From: Peromyscus leucopus
Taxonomy: Eukaryota > Chordata > Mammalia > Rodentia > Cricetidae
Length of the DNA stretch: 64,000 bases
Direction: 5' to 3'
Assembly (NCBI RefSeq): GCF_004664715.2
Contig: NC_051085.1
Location: 23,706,551 to 23,770,550, forward strand
The position numbers were made by a program, and so were the translations under genes. Under the pieces are notes generated by a model that worked only from the letters and a program-made list of their open reading frames with translations, made no database searches and was not told the DNA's origin. Below, in pieces: positions 54,975-64,000 of this stretch (position 1 is the first letter of the stretch; every line of letters begins with the position of its first letter).

Positions 54975-55436
54975 ATTAGTCAGGATTCTCTAAGAGTACA
55001 GAACTGATAGAATGAATCTCTCTATATAAAGGGGATTTAGTAGAGTGGCTTACAGGCTGTGGTCCAGCTAGCTCAACAATAACTGTCTACTGAAGTCCAA
55101 GAATCCAGTCGCTGTTCAGTCCACGAGGCTGGATTCTCAGCTAGCGTTCAGTGTAGACGTGAATCCTGAAGAAGTAGGCTTGATTGCCAGTGATGGAATG
55201 CCGTTGCCATCGAGGGTGAGGGCAAGTAGGCAAAGAGAGCTTCCTTCTTCCTTCTTCCTTGTCCTTCAGATGGGTTGCTACCAGAAGGTGTGGACCATGA
55301 TAAGGCGTGCACCATGTTAAGGTGGCTTTTCCTACCTCAAATAATCCAGTTAACAAAAATTTTCTCACAAGTGTGCCCAGTGATTGGGTTTTTAGTTAAT
55401 TCCAAATATTGTCAAGTTGAAAAACAAGAATCCCTA
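54975..55436 (-). mobile_element. Medium-reiterated element, antisense
   Basis: Starts 'tattagtcaggattctctaa', continues 'ggcttacaggctgtggtcca', 'gctgttcagtccacgaggct', 'ctgaagaagtaggcttgatt' and 'ggcaaagagagcttccttct', and ends 'attgtcaagttgaaaaacaa'. This matches a common rodent repeat whose termini are GTCAAGTTGACAA and a CAGGATTCTC-type end. Well preserved along its length. Confidence 0.65.
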
Positions 55437-55488
55437 TATGAATGTCATTGTATGTTCTCTCTGTCTGCCTGTCTCTGTTTCTGTCTCT

Positions 55489-55493
<5 letters not shown>

Positions 55494-55545
<52 letters not shown>

Positions 55546-55601
55546 CTGCTACTGCTGCTGCTGCTGCTGCTGCTGCTACTACTACTACTACTACTACTAA
55601 A
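55494..55601. repeat. Compound microsatellite (CA)n-(CTG)n-(CTA)n
   Basis: About 25 CA units (55,494-55,543) pass into CTACTG units, about eight CTG triplets, then about eight CTA triplets. A CTG run of this type can form slipped hairpins. Not coding: every frame crosses other repeats. Confidence 0.95.
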
Positions 55602-55961
55602 TAAAAAGCAATGTTAGAAAAGAAAAACATGCCTCTCCCTCTTGGGAAAACAATCTTGCTGCTGCAGCCTCTCTTATCAACACTGTTCTTTTATGACTGC
55701 TGAAAAATAAAAAATAGCAAGGCCTACATTCTGTATCTAGAAGACTATATAGTAATACATTGTAATCATTTAAAATAATCATCAAGTGTATTCCAGACAA
55801 TACATTTAATTTTAAGGTGTCAAGTTGCATTTCACATAATTTTAGATTTCCTGTGATGGCTGTGTGAAAAACATACCCTGAGTTTTATCTCATTATCTGC
55901 ATGGCAAGTATAAAGAGATCTTAACTGTTTCTGGACCATGAATCAATTCTTTTTCTTCCTC
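55602..55961. other. Unannotated AT-rich sequence
   Basis: AT-rich DNA, no gene or repeat recognised. Confidence 0.3.
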
Positions 55962-56105
55962 CCCACTCCCCCTTCCCCTGTCCCCTTCCCCTCCTCCCCC
56001 TTCCCCTCCTCTTCTCCCCTTTCTCCTCCTCCTCTTCTTCTCCTTCTTCCTTTCTTTCTTCCTTCCTTCCTTCCTTCCTTCCTTCCTTCCTTCCTTCCTT
56101 CCTTC

Positions 56106-56139
<34 letters not shown>

Positions 56140-56368
56140 GTCTTTCTTTCTTTCTTTTCTCCTCCTCCTCCTCCTCCTCTGCCTTTTCCTCCTCCTCCTC
56201 CTTCTTCTCCTTCTTCTTCTTCTTTCTTCTTTCTTCTTCTCTTTTGAGACAGGATCCTAGCCTGGAACTCACTGTGTAGTCCAGGTTAGCCTCAAACTCA
56301 TTGCCATCCTCTTGCTTAGTCCCTGAGTGCTGTGATTATATATGCACATGCCACTGTGCCTGATTAAG
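55962..56368 (-). mobile_element. B1 SINE fragment with a ~280-bp pyrimidine array at its tail
   Basis: 'ttttgagacaggatcctagc', 'ctggaactcactgtgtagtc' and 'cctgagtgctgtgattatat' (56,240-56,366) are the complement of a diverged B1. Its tail side is a near-pure pyrimidine array (55,962-56,240): CCCCTTCC, TCC, CTTC, CTTT and TCC blocks. The frames across it are artefacts. Confidence 0.85.
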
Positions 56369-57074
56369 AAAAAAAAAAAGTTCAATCCTTGGTTTTCCAG
56401 TCTTCAAATTTGTTAATCAATTGAAAAAATATCTGATCTTGAAACAGTATTTTAGTCATCTTTACTGCATTTGCCTTAGAGATTAAGTTGGTTTATAAAG
56501 CTATTTAAGCTCTTTATTTTTGAACTCTTGTGTGTGTTCTTGGGTCAAGGGTAGGGGGTGTGGTTGTAAGTAGAGGAAGAAAAGACCAGCACTTAAGAAT
56601 GCTTCTTAGCCTTTTAAAGGAACATCTCCAAATGCTCACTGTTTATTCTTCTGGTAAGTGGTTTTTACAAAGTGCCGGGTAGGACAATTTCCCTAAAATT
56701 TCCTGTGGACTTTAATGACCAGAAGAATTATTCAAAACTTCTTCCAGAATGCTGACTGGAAGGGTGTGTGGTCTGGTCTGGAGTTCTTTACTGTTTTTCT
56801 GGACAGGTCACGTCTCCAGACTCAGCAGGCCACCCTAGCTGAGAAGTTCTTTGAACAGCCTGCCTTCTTCCTGTATACCTCCCTTCCCACTAAGTTGGGG
56901 CCTTCCATGTGCCTTTGTGGATTGTGCCCACTGTGTTCCGTTCCTGCTTTCACTGGCTAGGTGCAGGGGTTCGCCTGGACAGGTTTCGGTCCGGCCCATC
57001 CACCCTGCAGAGTCTCATTAGGATTTATCATTTCTGTGTCTTCAGGTGCCTTTCTGGTGATTTCCCTATGCCAC
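56369..57074. other. Unannotated sequence, no gene seen
   Basis: An 81-codon frame (56,715-56,960, +) has no recognised domain. Confidence 0.35.
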
Positions 57075-58065
57075 TCAGGAGCTAGTTATATGGAAGTCAT
57101 ATAGTTTCCCTCTTCTGCACTTATCCCTGAGCCTTAGGATTGGGAGTTGTGTCGTAGATGTATCATTTGGGACTGGGTTCCAGGACTCTGAATTTATTAG
57201 TTGTGGTTTTCTGTATGGTCTCTGTCTGTTGCAAAGAGATGCTTCCTTGAGGGGGGTGAGAACTGCAACAATTTGTGGATGTAGGGACAAATATTTAGAA
57301 TGTAGTTAGGAATTCTGCTGGTTTAGTAAGGTGGTGGTTGTTGGTTCTCCTCCAAGATCCATGACTTCATTAGCCATGGGTAGTTTGGTCAGATTCCCAG
57401 GACCAGGCAGTTTCCCCCTTGTTGAATAGGCTTGTTATAGGATTTTCATAATACTTCGTTCTTGTCCTTCCGATTTCCCTCTACCCTTGCCCATCACCCC
57501 TGCTTCTCTCTCAATAGTCTCTTTGCTCCCCTCCAATGTCTCCCTTTTGCTTTTATGTCACATGTATTCCACAGCCTTTTCTTCTCTGCTTGAGGTATTG
57601 TCTCTCCTCTCCCTCTCTCATGGCCCCCACACATCTAAATTTATGTCCCACGTGGGAGAGAAAACATGGCTGCCGTGGCTTGAATGCGAAATGCTCCCCC
57701 AGTTGGCTGGGACACATCTGGTAAGGCTGTGAAGCCTTTAGGACTTGGAACATTGCTGGAGGAAGTGGGTCACCAGGGGGTGTGCTTTGAGGTTTTTATG
57801 TGCTGTCCTCAGTTCCTGGGCCTCGCCTTCTGACGGTGGACATAATGTGACCACTGCCCCATGCTCCTGCCTTCATGGTCTCCCCACTATAATGAGCTGC
57901 ATCTCCGCAAACTGTAAGCCAAATCAACCTTCCCTTGTCTTAAGATAGTGCTTGCCGGGTGTTTGCTCACAGCAAGCAGAAAAGGAACCAATACAGGGGA
58001 TATCATCTTTCCGAGTCGGGCTCATGTCACTTAACAGGATGGAGCTGTAGGTACACATTGTTAGC
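57075..58065 (-). mobile_element. Rodent LINE-1 3' region, antisense, split by another element
   Basis: 'gagatgcttccttgaggggg', 'caaatatttagaatgtagtt', 'ggttctcctccaagatccat', 'ccatgggtagtttggtcaga' and the resumption 'atcatctttccgagtcgggc' then CACTTAACAGGATGGAGCTGTAGGTAC follow a rodent (Lx/HAL1-like) L1 region in antisense. The URR1-like element at 57,660-57,998 sits inside. Confidence 0.65.
57660..57998 (+). mobile_element. Medium-reiterated element (URR1/MaLR-like) inserted in L1
   Basis: 'catggctgccgtggcttgaa', 'aacattgctggaggaagtgg', 'gtcaccagggggtgtgcttt', 'gcaaactgtaagccaaatca' and 'ggaaccaataca' keep the order of a MaLR-like LTR or URR1 element from start to end. L1 text lies on both sides. 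Confidence 0.65.
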
Positions 58066-61000
58066 TGGCAGCTTGGTGTTTTAAAAGTGTGCCTCCAGTC
58101 CATCCATACAAGGTGCAGCTGCAAGTCTGCCCACATCTGCTTTTCCCTCCACCACCAACCCCATCTCTCCCCTCTGGGATGATGGCAAGGGCTTCTTTTC
58201 TTTATCTTTCTGGTCAGAGGTTTGTGAAGTGGAGTTGAAAGAGGAGAGTGAGCCGTGATAAGTTGGCAATGAGCACAGCTAACAAAAGAGTACTAAGAAA
58301 TATTGATATTGATGTTCCAGTATCCCACTGTGATGACCACCGAGGATCAGTTTCCCTATCTCTCAAATGGGCTTAGATAAACAAATGATTACGCTATTTT
58401 GTTCTTTTATGTTTTAATGGTTTGAGAAATTTCTAAAAGAATTAGAAAGCAGAAAACAAACAGGTAAGAAACTATGGGTTCATTCTACAAATCAATACAT
58501 ACATGTGCACACTGAATACTGGTTGTATGCCAGGCATGGTTAATAGATGCATGCATAAACCATGTACCTCCTGTTATAGGATTAAATCTACCTATGAGTA
58601 CTTCCTCCCTCCTTCTTTTAGATAGAAGTGATATACACTATGTGAACTTGGTGACATACTTAAACTGAAGAAAGTTTGTTATGATTTGGTCTTCACTTAG
58701 GAATGTATTGTATGCTTATAAGGTTGCATGCTGCTATGAATGTGTTGTGTTCTGAATTCAGGAGGGAAAATGTACCTGGACTTCAGTTATTCTTTGCTTT
58801 AATTTCCCAAATCTTAGAAACTCTATGTCTAGTGGTCTTGGTCTTCATAGTCATGTTAAAGTAAAAGTAAATTTTATGAATTGCTTAAAATTTGACCTGA
58901 TAGAACTAATGGATGACAAACTCTTTGCTTCTCGTTTAATTGTGGCTTAATATTGAGCTCTTCTAGGTGATTTTACCAAATTCTTGAATGGCATGCTATT
59001 CAATAATGGTGGCAGAATGGATAACAGTCAACTGGTCTGGGCTCAATGCATAAGTCTCATGTAGTCCCCGGCCAATTCTGTGATGATGGCTCTATTTGTT
59101 TTCTTTTTATGCATCTGAGGAAATATATACTTTGGCTAAATCATAATTTAGCAGATATGTTTGAGAGTGCTAAAAAATTATCCCTTAGCATTTGAAACAA
59201 ACATGCAACAAGATATTTTCCTGAATGCATTTGAAAAAGAAAAAGAAAGAAAATGAAGCACTGTAAACATTGTGACATTTATTATAAGTCTTGAATGTAA
59301 AAACCAGAGAGAAACATTAGCTTTTAGAAAAATTGATATTACTAAACATCTCTTGAGTTTTTTATGTAGTGTATGTGCTTGAATGTGATGTAAACCAAAT
59401 ATAGGTTATTTTCCCTTGTTGAGAGAATAACTAAAACAGTTTCTGTGACTAATTTTAATATAAAACTAGAAAAGCTTTTCTACTTAATTAAAAAAATCAA
59501 ATATTTACTTCTATAATATTGCCAGATATAATTTTGTCTATGTTACTTTGTATGTCAAACTAAAACAACTGAGAAAATGCCTTACAGTCTGAGAGATTTC
59601 TATAAGGAGTTTAGTATACATGATTTTCTCATTTTGGAAGAATGTTTTATGGCAATTCTGGGATGCTCACTTTTGACACATGCCCAAAGTGAGCACAGGG
59701 TATAAGTGATATTGAGACTTCATGCAGGTACCAAGGATGCTGTAATACCTATATGAGGCAAGCATTCATCTTAAGCATCTTGCTTATAGTGGTGTTACCA
59801 AGGTAAGACGGCAACAATTTCCTGGTTCAGACCTATAGATGTAATAGGTAAATGGAGAGCAAAATATATCATTGAACTAGAGGCAGAGAAGTCATCCTTC
59901 CCATTTGGCTTAGAAATCATGCTGGATGGGGCAGTGTTCTTCATGTGAGTACACTCTACACTCTCTATTTTATGTGGTCTGGTTCTTACCTGATGCCACA
60001 GCAGAAATGCAAGGGTTGTCTTTCTGTGGTCAACAAGAGGCCTGATCTCCATTCATACAGAGTCATTTCCACTGAGATAGATCTGGGAGGTAGCTAGAGG
60101 AATACCGGAGTCCGTTGACCTTTCTCCTCTGGTAAGAAGTCTTGTACATCATATTTTGTAAACATTTTAAAGAGGAGATTAAGTGCTTGCCACTTCACTA
60201 TGGTGTACATATGTTGGGAGAGTGATGGCCATGGAGATGCTTGACACAAAGAAAAATTAAAGCACCCCCCTAGTTTCCGAGAGTCTGCGGTCTAGAAGCA
60301 GAGCAGGCTTAAGGTCTGAGTTATGAGAGGGGCTTCCATGGCTACTGTTTCATAAATGGGGAAGGGAGGTCAGCTAGGCTTAAAGCTTAAGGTGGCGGCA
60401 ATTCTGGGTAGCAAATCAGGTCAAGTAGTTGAAAGTGATGAGGTTAAGGTGTCCACTGCTAGCTCTAGAATCAAGGAAAGGAACCGAAGAGGACCTGGTT
60501 ATTATTATTATTTTAATTCCAGAGACTGAAAAGGAAAACAAGAAGGCTTGTGAAGTTGTACTTGGGGTTGGAAAAGAGAAGTCATTTTGGGTCTGGAAGA
60601 CGCGGGCACCTGCAGCAGCCTGGGAAGCAGTGAGGACTGCGGTGAGGAGTGGCTGAGTGTTTGCCTGGCAAGTTGCCATGCCTGGTAAAGGGGGTGCCGA
60701 GGGAGTAGTCCTGTTGGCATCTTCCCCTTTCCAGAGACCTTGCCAGTTGCTAGTACTCTGTATGCTTTTCTTTAAAAGCTAGGTGGCTCCCCTCTCGGGA
60801 TTGTTTAAGCCTTGTAGGGCCCTTGGATGCTTCAGGGGAAGGCAAAGTGGAACACCAGGCTGGTGTGAGATTCTTGACTTGCTCTCAGTTCTAATCGATG
60901 AAAGAAGAGACAGGATTATTTCTGCATCACGAGCATTAAGCATTTCAAACCAAATCCTTTTTATAGATGCTGTTGACCACCATGGCTTGTGCCTTGCTTA

Positions 61001-61710
61001 GTGGCGTGTGATCACAACAATACAGATTTCCACAGCTCTGCACGGCTGTCTCTTGGGCAAGCTTTCTTTCTGCTGTTTTTATCTCAACAGCATTATCCTT
61101 ATTTCATTGAATTGTTAACTTACTGTTGGTTTAGATGTCTGTGTTGCAGGTGATAGAAACTCATCTTGAACAAATCTTTCTCTTTGTTGTGATCTCTACT
61201 TTCAATCTGAATCCATTTAGTGCTGAATCTAAATTTAGTTTTCAGGTGGAAACTCATTTTCCTTGAAGGCATCCCATCCCATTGCTGTTCCAAGTATTAT
61301 CTTGAATAAAAATTAGCAAATGGTTAAAACAACAACAACAACAACAAAGAAAAGCTGTTGTGTGTAATTTGCTACCTTTATCTGGATCTGTTGGTATTAT
61401 TTATACTGGGGACAGAAATGTGGCTGAGCCTTAGGAAAATTGTCCTCATGATCTGGCCCAGGCTAGAATCATGCTGGACTAAATGGTGAATCTGGGCTTG
61501 GAAGGGGAAAGGAAAATGTTGTGGGAATCATTTCTAGGTAGACCTTCAGGCAAACAAAAAAATGCCTACTGCAGTTAATAGCAATGAATTCAAAATCGAG
61601 GGCGATGTCACACAAAACAGCTCAGCAAAGCTAATAAAATGATATTGTATGAGACTACATAGGCTCCGCTATCTCATCCATTATCATAATTGCTGAATGC
61701 ATAAAGCCTC
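58066..61710. other. Repeat-poor stretch, no gene proven
   Basis: About 3.6 kb without a repeat that I can name. The longest frames are 75-87 codons around 60,416-60,720 on both strands, where base composition is less AT-rich. A short (ATT)n lies at 60,501-60,514 and (AAC)n at 61,328-61,347. This is the longest repeat-free interval and the best place to look for conserved elements. Confidence 0.4.
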
Positions 61711-61832
61711 AAGTGTGTCTGTTCCCATTTTATAGATGAGAAAACCAATGTACACAGAGGTTCTGCAACTTGCCCAAGGACACACAGCTGGTACCTTACA
61801 GAGATGAAACATGAGGCTTTTCTACCACATCC
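61711..61832 (+). mobile_element. MIR SINE, ancient
   Basis: 'cccattttatagatgagaaa', 'acttgcccaaggacacacag' and 'ctggtaccttacagagatga' are the MIR core. Clear despite divergence. Confidence 0.82.
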
Positions 61833-62718
61833 TCTTCCTAAAGGCTTCGATTCTCAAAATAAATCAGCTCTGCAGCTCAGGTCTTTCTCGTTTATTTTAA
61901 GGAAACAACATTCTGGTTTAATTTTAAGTAACAGTACCCCGAAGGCACACAGAATTTTCAGAGTTGGACAACCGATCATCTGATGAAGTTGTAGCATTTC
62001 CCGTTTGGTTGGAAGAGAGGCCATTCTCCATGCTCCTCCTTTGATTTCCTCCTGGCATCTTTTCCCCTCCGTATTTCTAGACATTCAAGCCAGATGCCAA
62101 TTGTCTGTGTGAAAACACATTGAATCTCAAATGTATCAAGATGCCAAGTGTATGTGTAATATTGGACCATATGTGAATGTTCCAGTAAACTCCTGGGGAC
62201 GTGGGCTCCACTGTCAGCACTGCTTAGCAGAAAGACTGTAAATTCCACCAGCTAACCAGAAGACTCACATATGCCTCATATTTTATACATACCCCAGAGA
62301 TACGATGCATGCTAAAGTTGCCTGCTGGGTACAGCAGAGGTAGGTGCACCTCTGGATGAAAGGCAGTGGGAGCTTGCAAAAAAAAAAAAAAAAAAAAAAA
62401 TCAATGACAGTTCCTTCCCTTATTGTTGTCATGACTGATTGTAGCCACTGGTTATTGTGGAGAAAATGTATGAGTAAGAAACATTTCTTACAGAAAAGAA
62501 GAAAAGGATGTGTGATAGCCAAGATAGATAGACAGACAAGACAAACAAACAGGTTGGACTAGATAAACTGGGCCCAGAAAGTCCTGAATTTGGACAGGGT
62601 AAATTCTACAACTGCAAACCATATTGCAATGGCATGAGATGAAGGCTGGAATTCTGAGTGGTGTCTTTTCCCCCTCTCCTCCAGCCTCTCAGGCTGCAGA
62701 TCTAATCATCATTAAATA
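61833..62718. other. Unannotated sequence with a poly-A run
   Basis: A-run at 62,379-62,400, then (GATA)/(GACA) units at 62,524-62,550. No gene or repeat family recognised. Confidence 0.35.
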
Positions 62719-62892
62719 AAAGCACAAGCTGGGCGGTGGTGGTGCACGCCTTTAATCCCAGCACTCAGGAGGTAGAGGCAGGCAGATCTCTGTGAGTTCG
62801 AGGCCAGCCGGGTCTGTAAAGCAAGACCTAAGACAGCCAGGACTGTTACACAGAGACACCCTGCCTCAGAATTCCCCCCACCCAAAGCACAA
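62719..62892 (+). mobile_element. B1 SINE, full length, sense, with 9-bp TSD
   Basis: 'gctgggcggtggtggtgcac' (62,728), 'gcctttaatcccagcactca' and 'ctgtgagttcgaggccagcc' run through to the B1 end. Flanks aaagcacaa at 62,719-62,727 and 62,884-62,892. The A-tail is replaced by a short C-rich stretch. Confidence 0.93.
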
Positions 62893-63185
62893 AAACAAAA
62901 TCACTTGAAGAGGATTTACTACCCACCTGGCTTCACTTTGGGTTTAGTGGGTGTTGACAGAATGAAATGAAGACAACCTTTGTCTTTGAAATCCTCGTGA
63001 TTTTAGAACAGACACTGTACACTGTCATAAAAGTGCCACCAATGCAAAGGAAGGAGCTGGAATTGAGGGAAACCCAGGATGGTTTGGGAGATAGTAGGGG
63101 TGAGCAGAAATTCAGTCCATCTCTGAGCTGGCTTAGTCCTCTTCTTGTGGTCTGCTCTTCTAGAAAGCATCAGAGGCTCTACTGA
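62893..63185. other. Unannotated sequence
   Basis: No gene or repeat recognised. Confidence 0.3.
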
Positions 63186-63230
63186 AAATAACCACAGCAA
63201 ACATTCACCAGGTTCTTACACATGCTGTGC

Positions 63231-63297
<67 letters not shown>

Positions 63298-63298
63298 C
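63186..63298 (+). repeat. Left copy of the flank duplication with (TTA)n-(TAG)n
   Basis: 63,186-63,240 matches 63,828-63,882 with about three substitutions over 54 bases and is MIR-like ('gcaaacattcaccaggttct'). It is followed by (TTA)n and then about eleven TAG units up to the LTR edge at about 63,296. Confidence 0.85.
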
Positions 63299-63827
63299 AG
63301 GAATCTTAAAAGTTCTTATTGATAAAATCAAACTTGAGGCCAGTTATTGGGGTGAAATGCTGGAAGGTCAGAGAGACAGAATGAGCCACAGCTAACCTCA
63401 CCTGGCCAACTTCTCAGTTGGTCTTGTTTCCTCAGACTGGAGGCCTTTGAGTCCTCATCCTGAATGGGTCTCAGCTGAATTACTGCTCAAAAGCCTGAAT
63501 GCCTAACCAGGCCAAATGCTTAACCAGCCAAATGCTTAACCAGCCAAATGCTTCTAGTTTCTGGTCCTCAGGCCTTATATACCATTCTGCTTTCTACTAT
63601 CACTCCCTAGGATTATAGGCTTGCTTCCTGGGATTAAAGGCGTGAGTCACCAAGCCTGGCTGTTTCCAATGTGGCCTTGAACTCACAGAGATCCCAGATG
63701 GATTTCTGCCTCTGGAATGCTATGATTAAAGGCGTGTGCTATCACTGCCTAACTAGTGGCTTTTCTGTTCTCTGACCCCAGATAAGTTTATTAAGGTACA
63801 CAATATTTTGGGGAACACAATACCACA
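63296..63827 (-). mobile_element. LTR with B1-derived segments and internal 16-bp tandem repeats
   Basis: The minus strand begins TGTGGTATTGTG and carries a TATA box (complement of 'ccttatatacc' at 63,573) and AATAAG near its 3' end. Two B1-like pieces lie inside ('gggattaaaggcgtgagtca' and 'tatgattaaaggcgtgtgct' in antisense). 'cttaaccagccaaatg' is tandemly repeated (63,500-63,554). The type is known from other rodents and is related to the LTR at 52.2 kb. Confidence 0.8.
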
Positions 63828-63878
63828 AAATAACCACAGCAAACATTTACCAGGATCTTACACATGCTGTGCCTTTTA

Positions 63879-63909
<31 letters not shown>

Positions 63910-64000
63910 TATTTGACTTTAATAAAAACTGAGACACCTTGACAGTCCCTGTCATATAGCCAAGGACACTGAGGTTTAGATAGGAAAAAATAGCTTGCTC
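63828..64000 (+). mobile_element. MIR SINE (right copy of the duplicated flank), runs off the window
   Basis: 'agcaaacatttaccaggatc' fits the MIR 5' region. After a (TTA)n tract (63,873-63,911), 'aaggacactgaggtttagat' and 'agcttgctc' fit the MIR core. The element continues past the window end. Confidence 0.6.

Noticed and set aside
55938..56279. Pro/Ser/Phe-rich and Lys/Glu-rich frames over 100 codons
   Set aside because: Translations of the pyrimidine array attached to a B1 tail.

Overview
The window reads as rodent nuclear DNA, most likely from a cricetid (hamster, vole or deer-mouse group). B1, B2/B3, B4 and ID SINEs and rodent LINE-1 3' ends occur throughout, together with many copies of class II (ERVK-type) LTRs of a kind I associate with cricetids. 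The assignment to this group is inference from repeat content. I find no protein-coding gene, tRNA or rRNA that I can support. The open reading frames are short, lack recognisable domains, and many lie inside repeats or microsatellites. The best reading is intergenic or deep intronic sequence.

Layout. 1-10 kb: a (CTTC)n array with a duplicated 151-bp block, a B4, B2, B1 and ID SINEs, older medium-reiterated elements, and a ~600-bp CA-rich array growing from a B2 tail. 10-13.2 kb: two solo LTRs, each with an exact 6-bp target-site duplication (TSD). 13-18.4 kb: mostly unique DNA with B1 and MIR copies. 18.4-29.6 kb: three LINE-1 pieces, a GA array, several SINEs, a near-perfect 41-bp-arm hairpin at 25.5 kb and a probable LTR at 26 kb. 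29.6-38.7 kb: microsatellites, B4 copies (one split by an LTR), MIR and old L1. 39-46.3 kb: an LTR splitting an old L1, an L2, a MIR, and a structurally complete 1,733-bp non-autonomous LTR retrotransposon at 44,132-45,864. 50.9-52.5 kb: an LTR nested in another LTR, plus a further solo LTR. 53-58 kb: older repeats and pyrimidine tracts. 58-61.7 kb: repeat-poor. 63.2-64 kb: an LTR inserted in a MIR and flanked by an unusually long direct duplication.

No genes act together here. The main content is a readable insertion history: ancient L2, MIR and L1M, then rodent L1, B4 and MaLR/URR1-like elements, then B1, then repeated class II LTR insertions with 6-bp TSDs. The items most worth follow-up are the compact non-autonomous ERV, the 25.5-kb hairpin and the long flank duplication around the last LTR. 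Repeat family names come from memory of consensus sequences and need a RepeatMasker/Dfam check.
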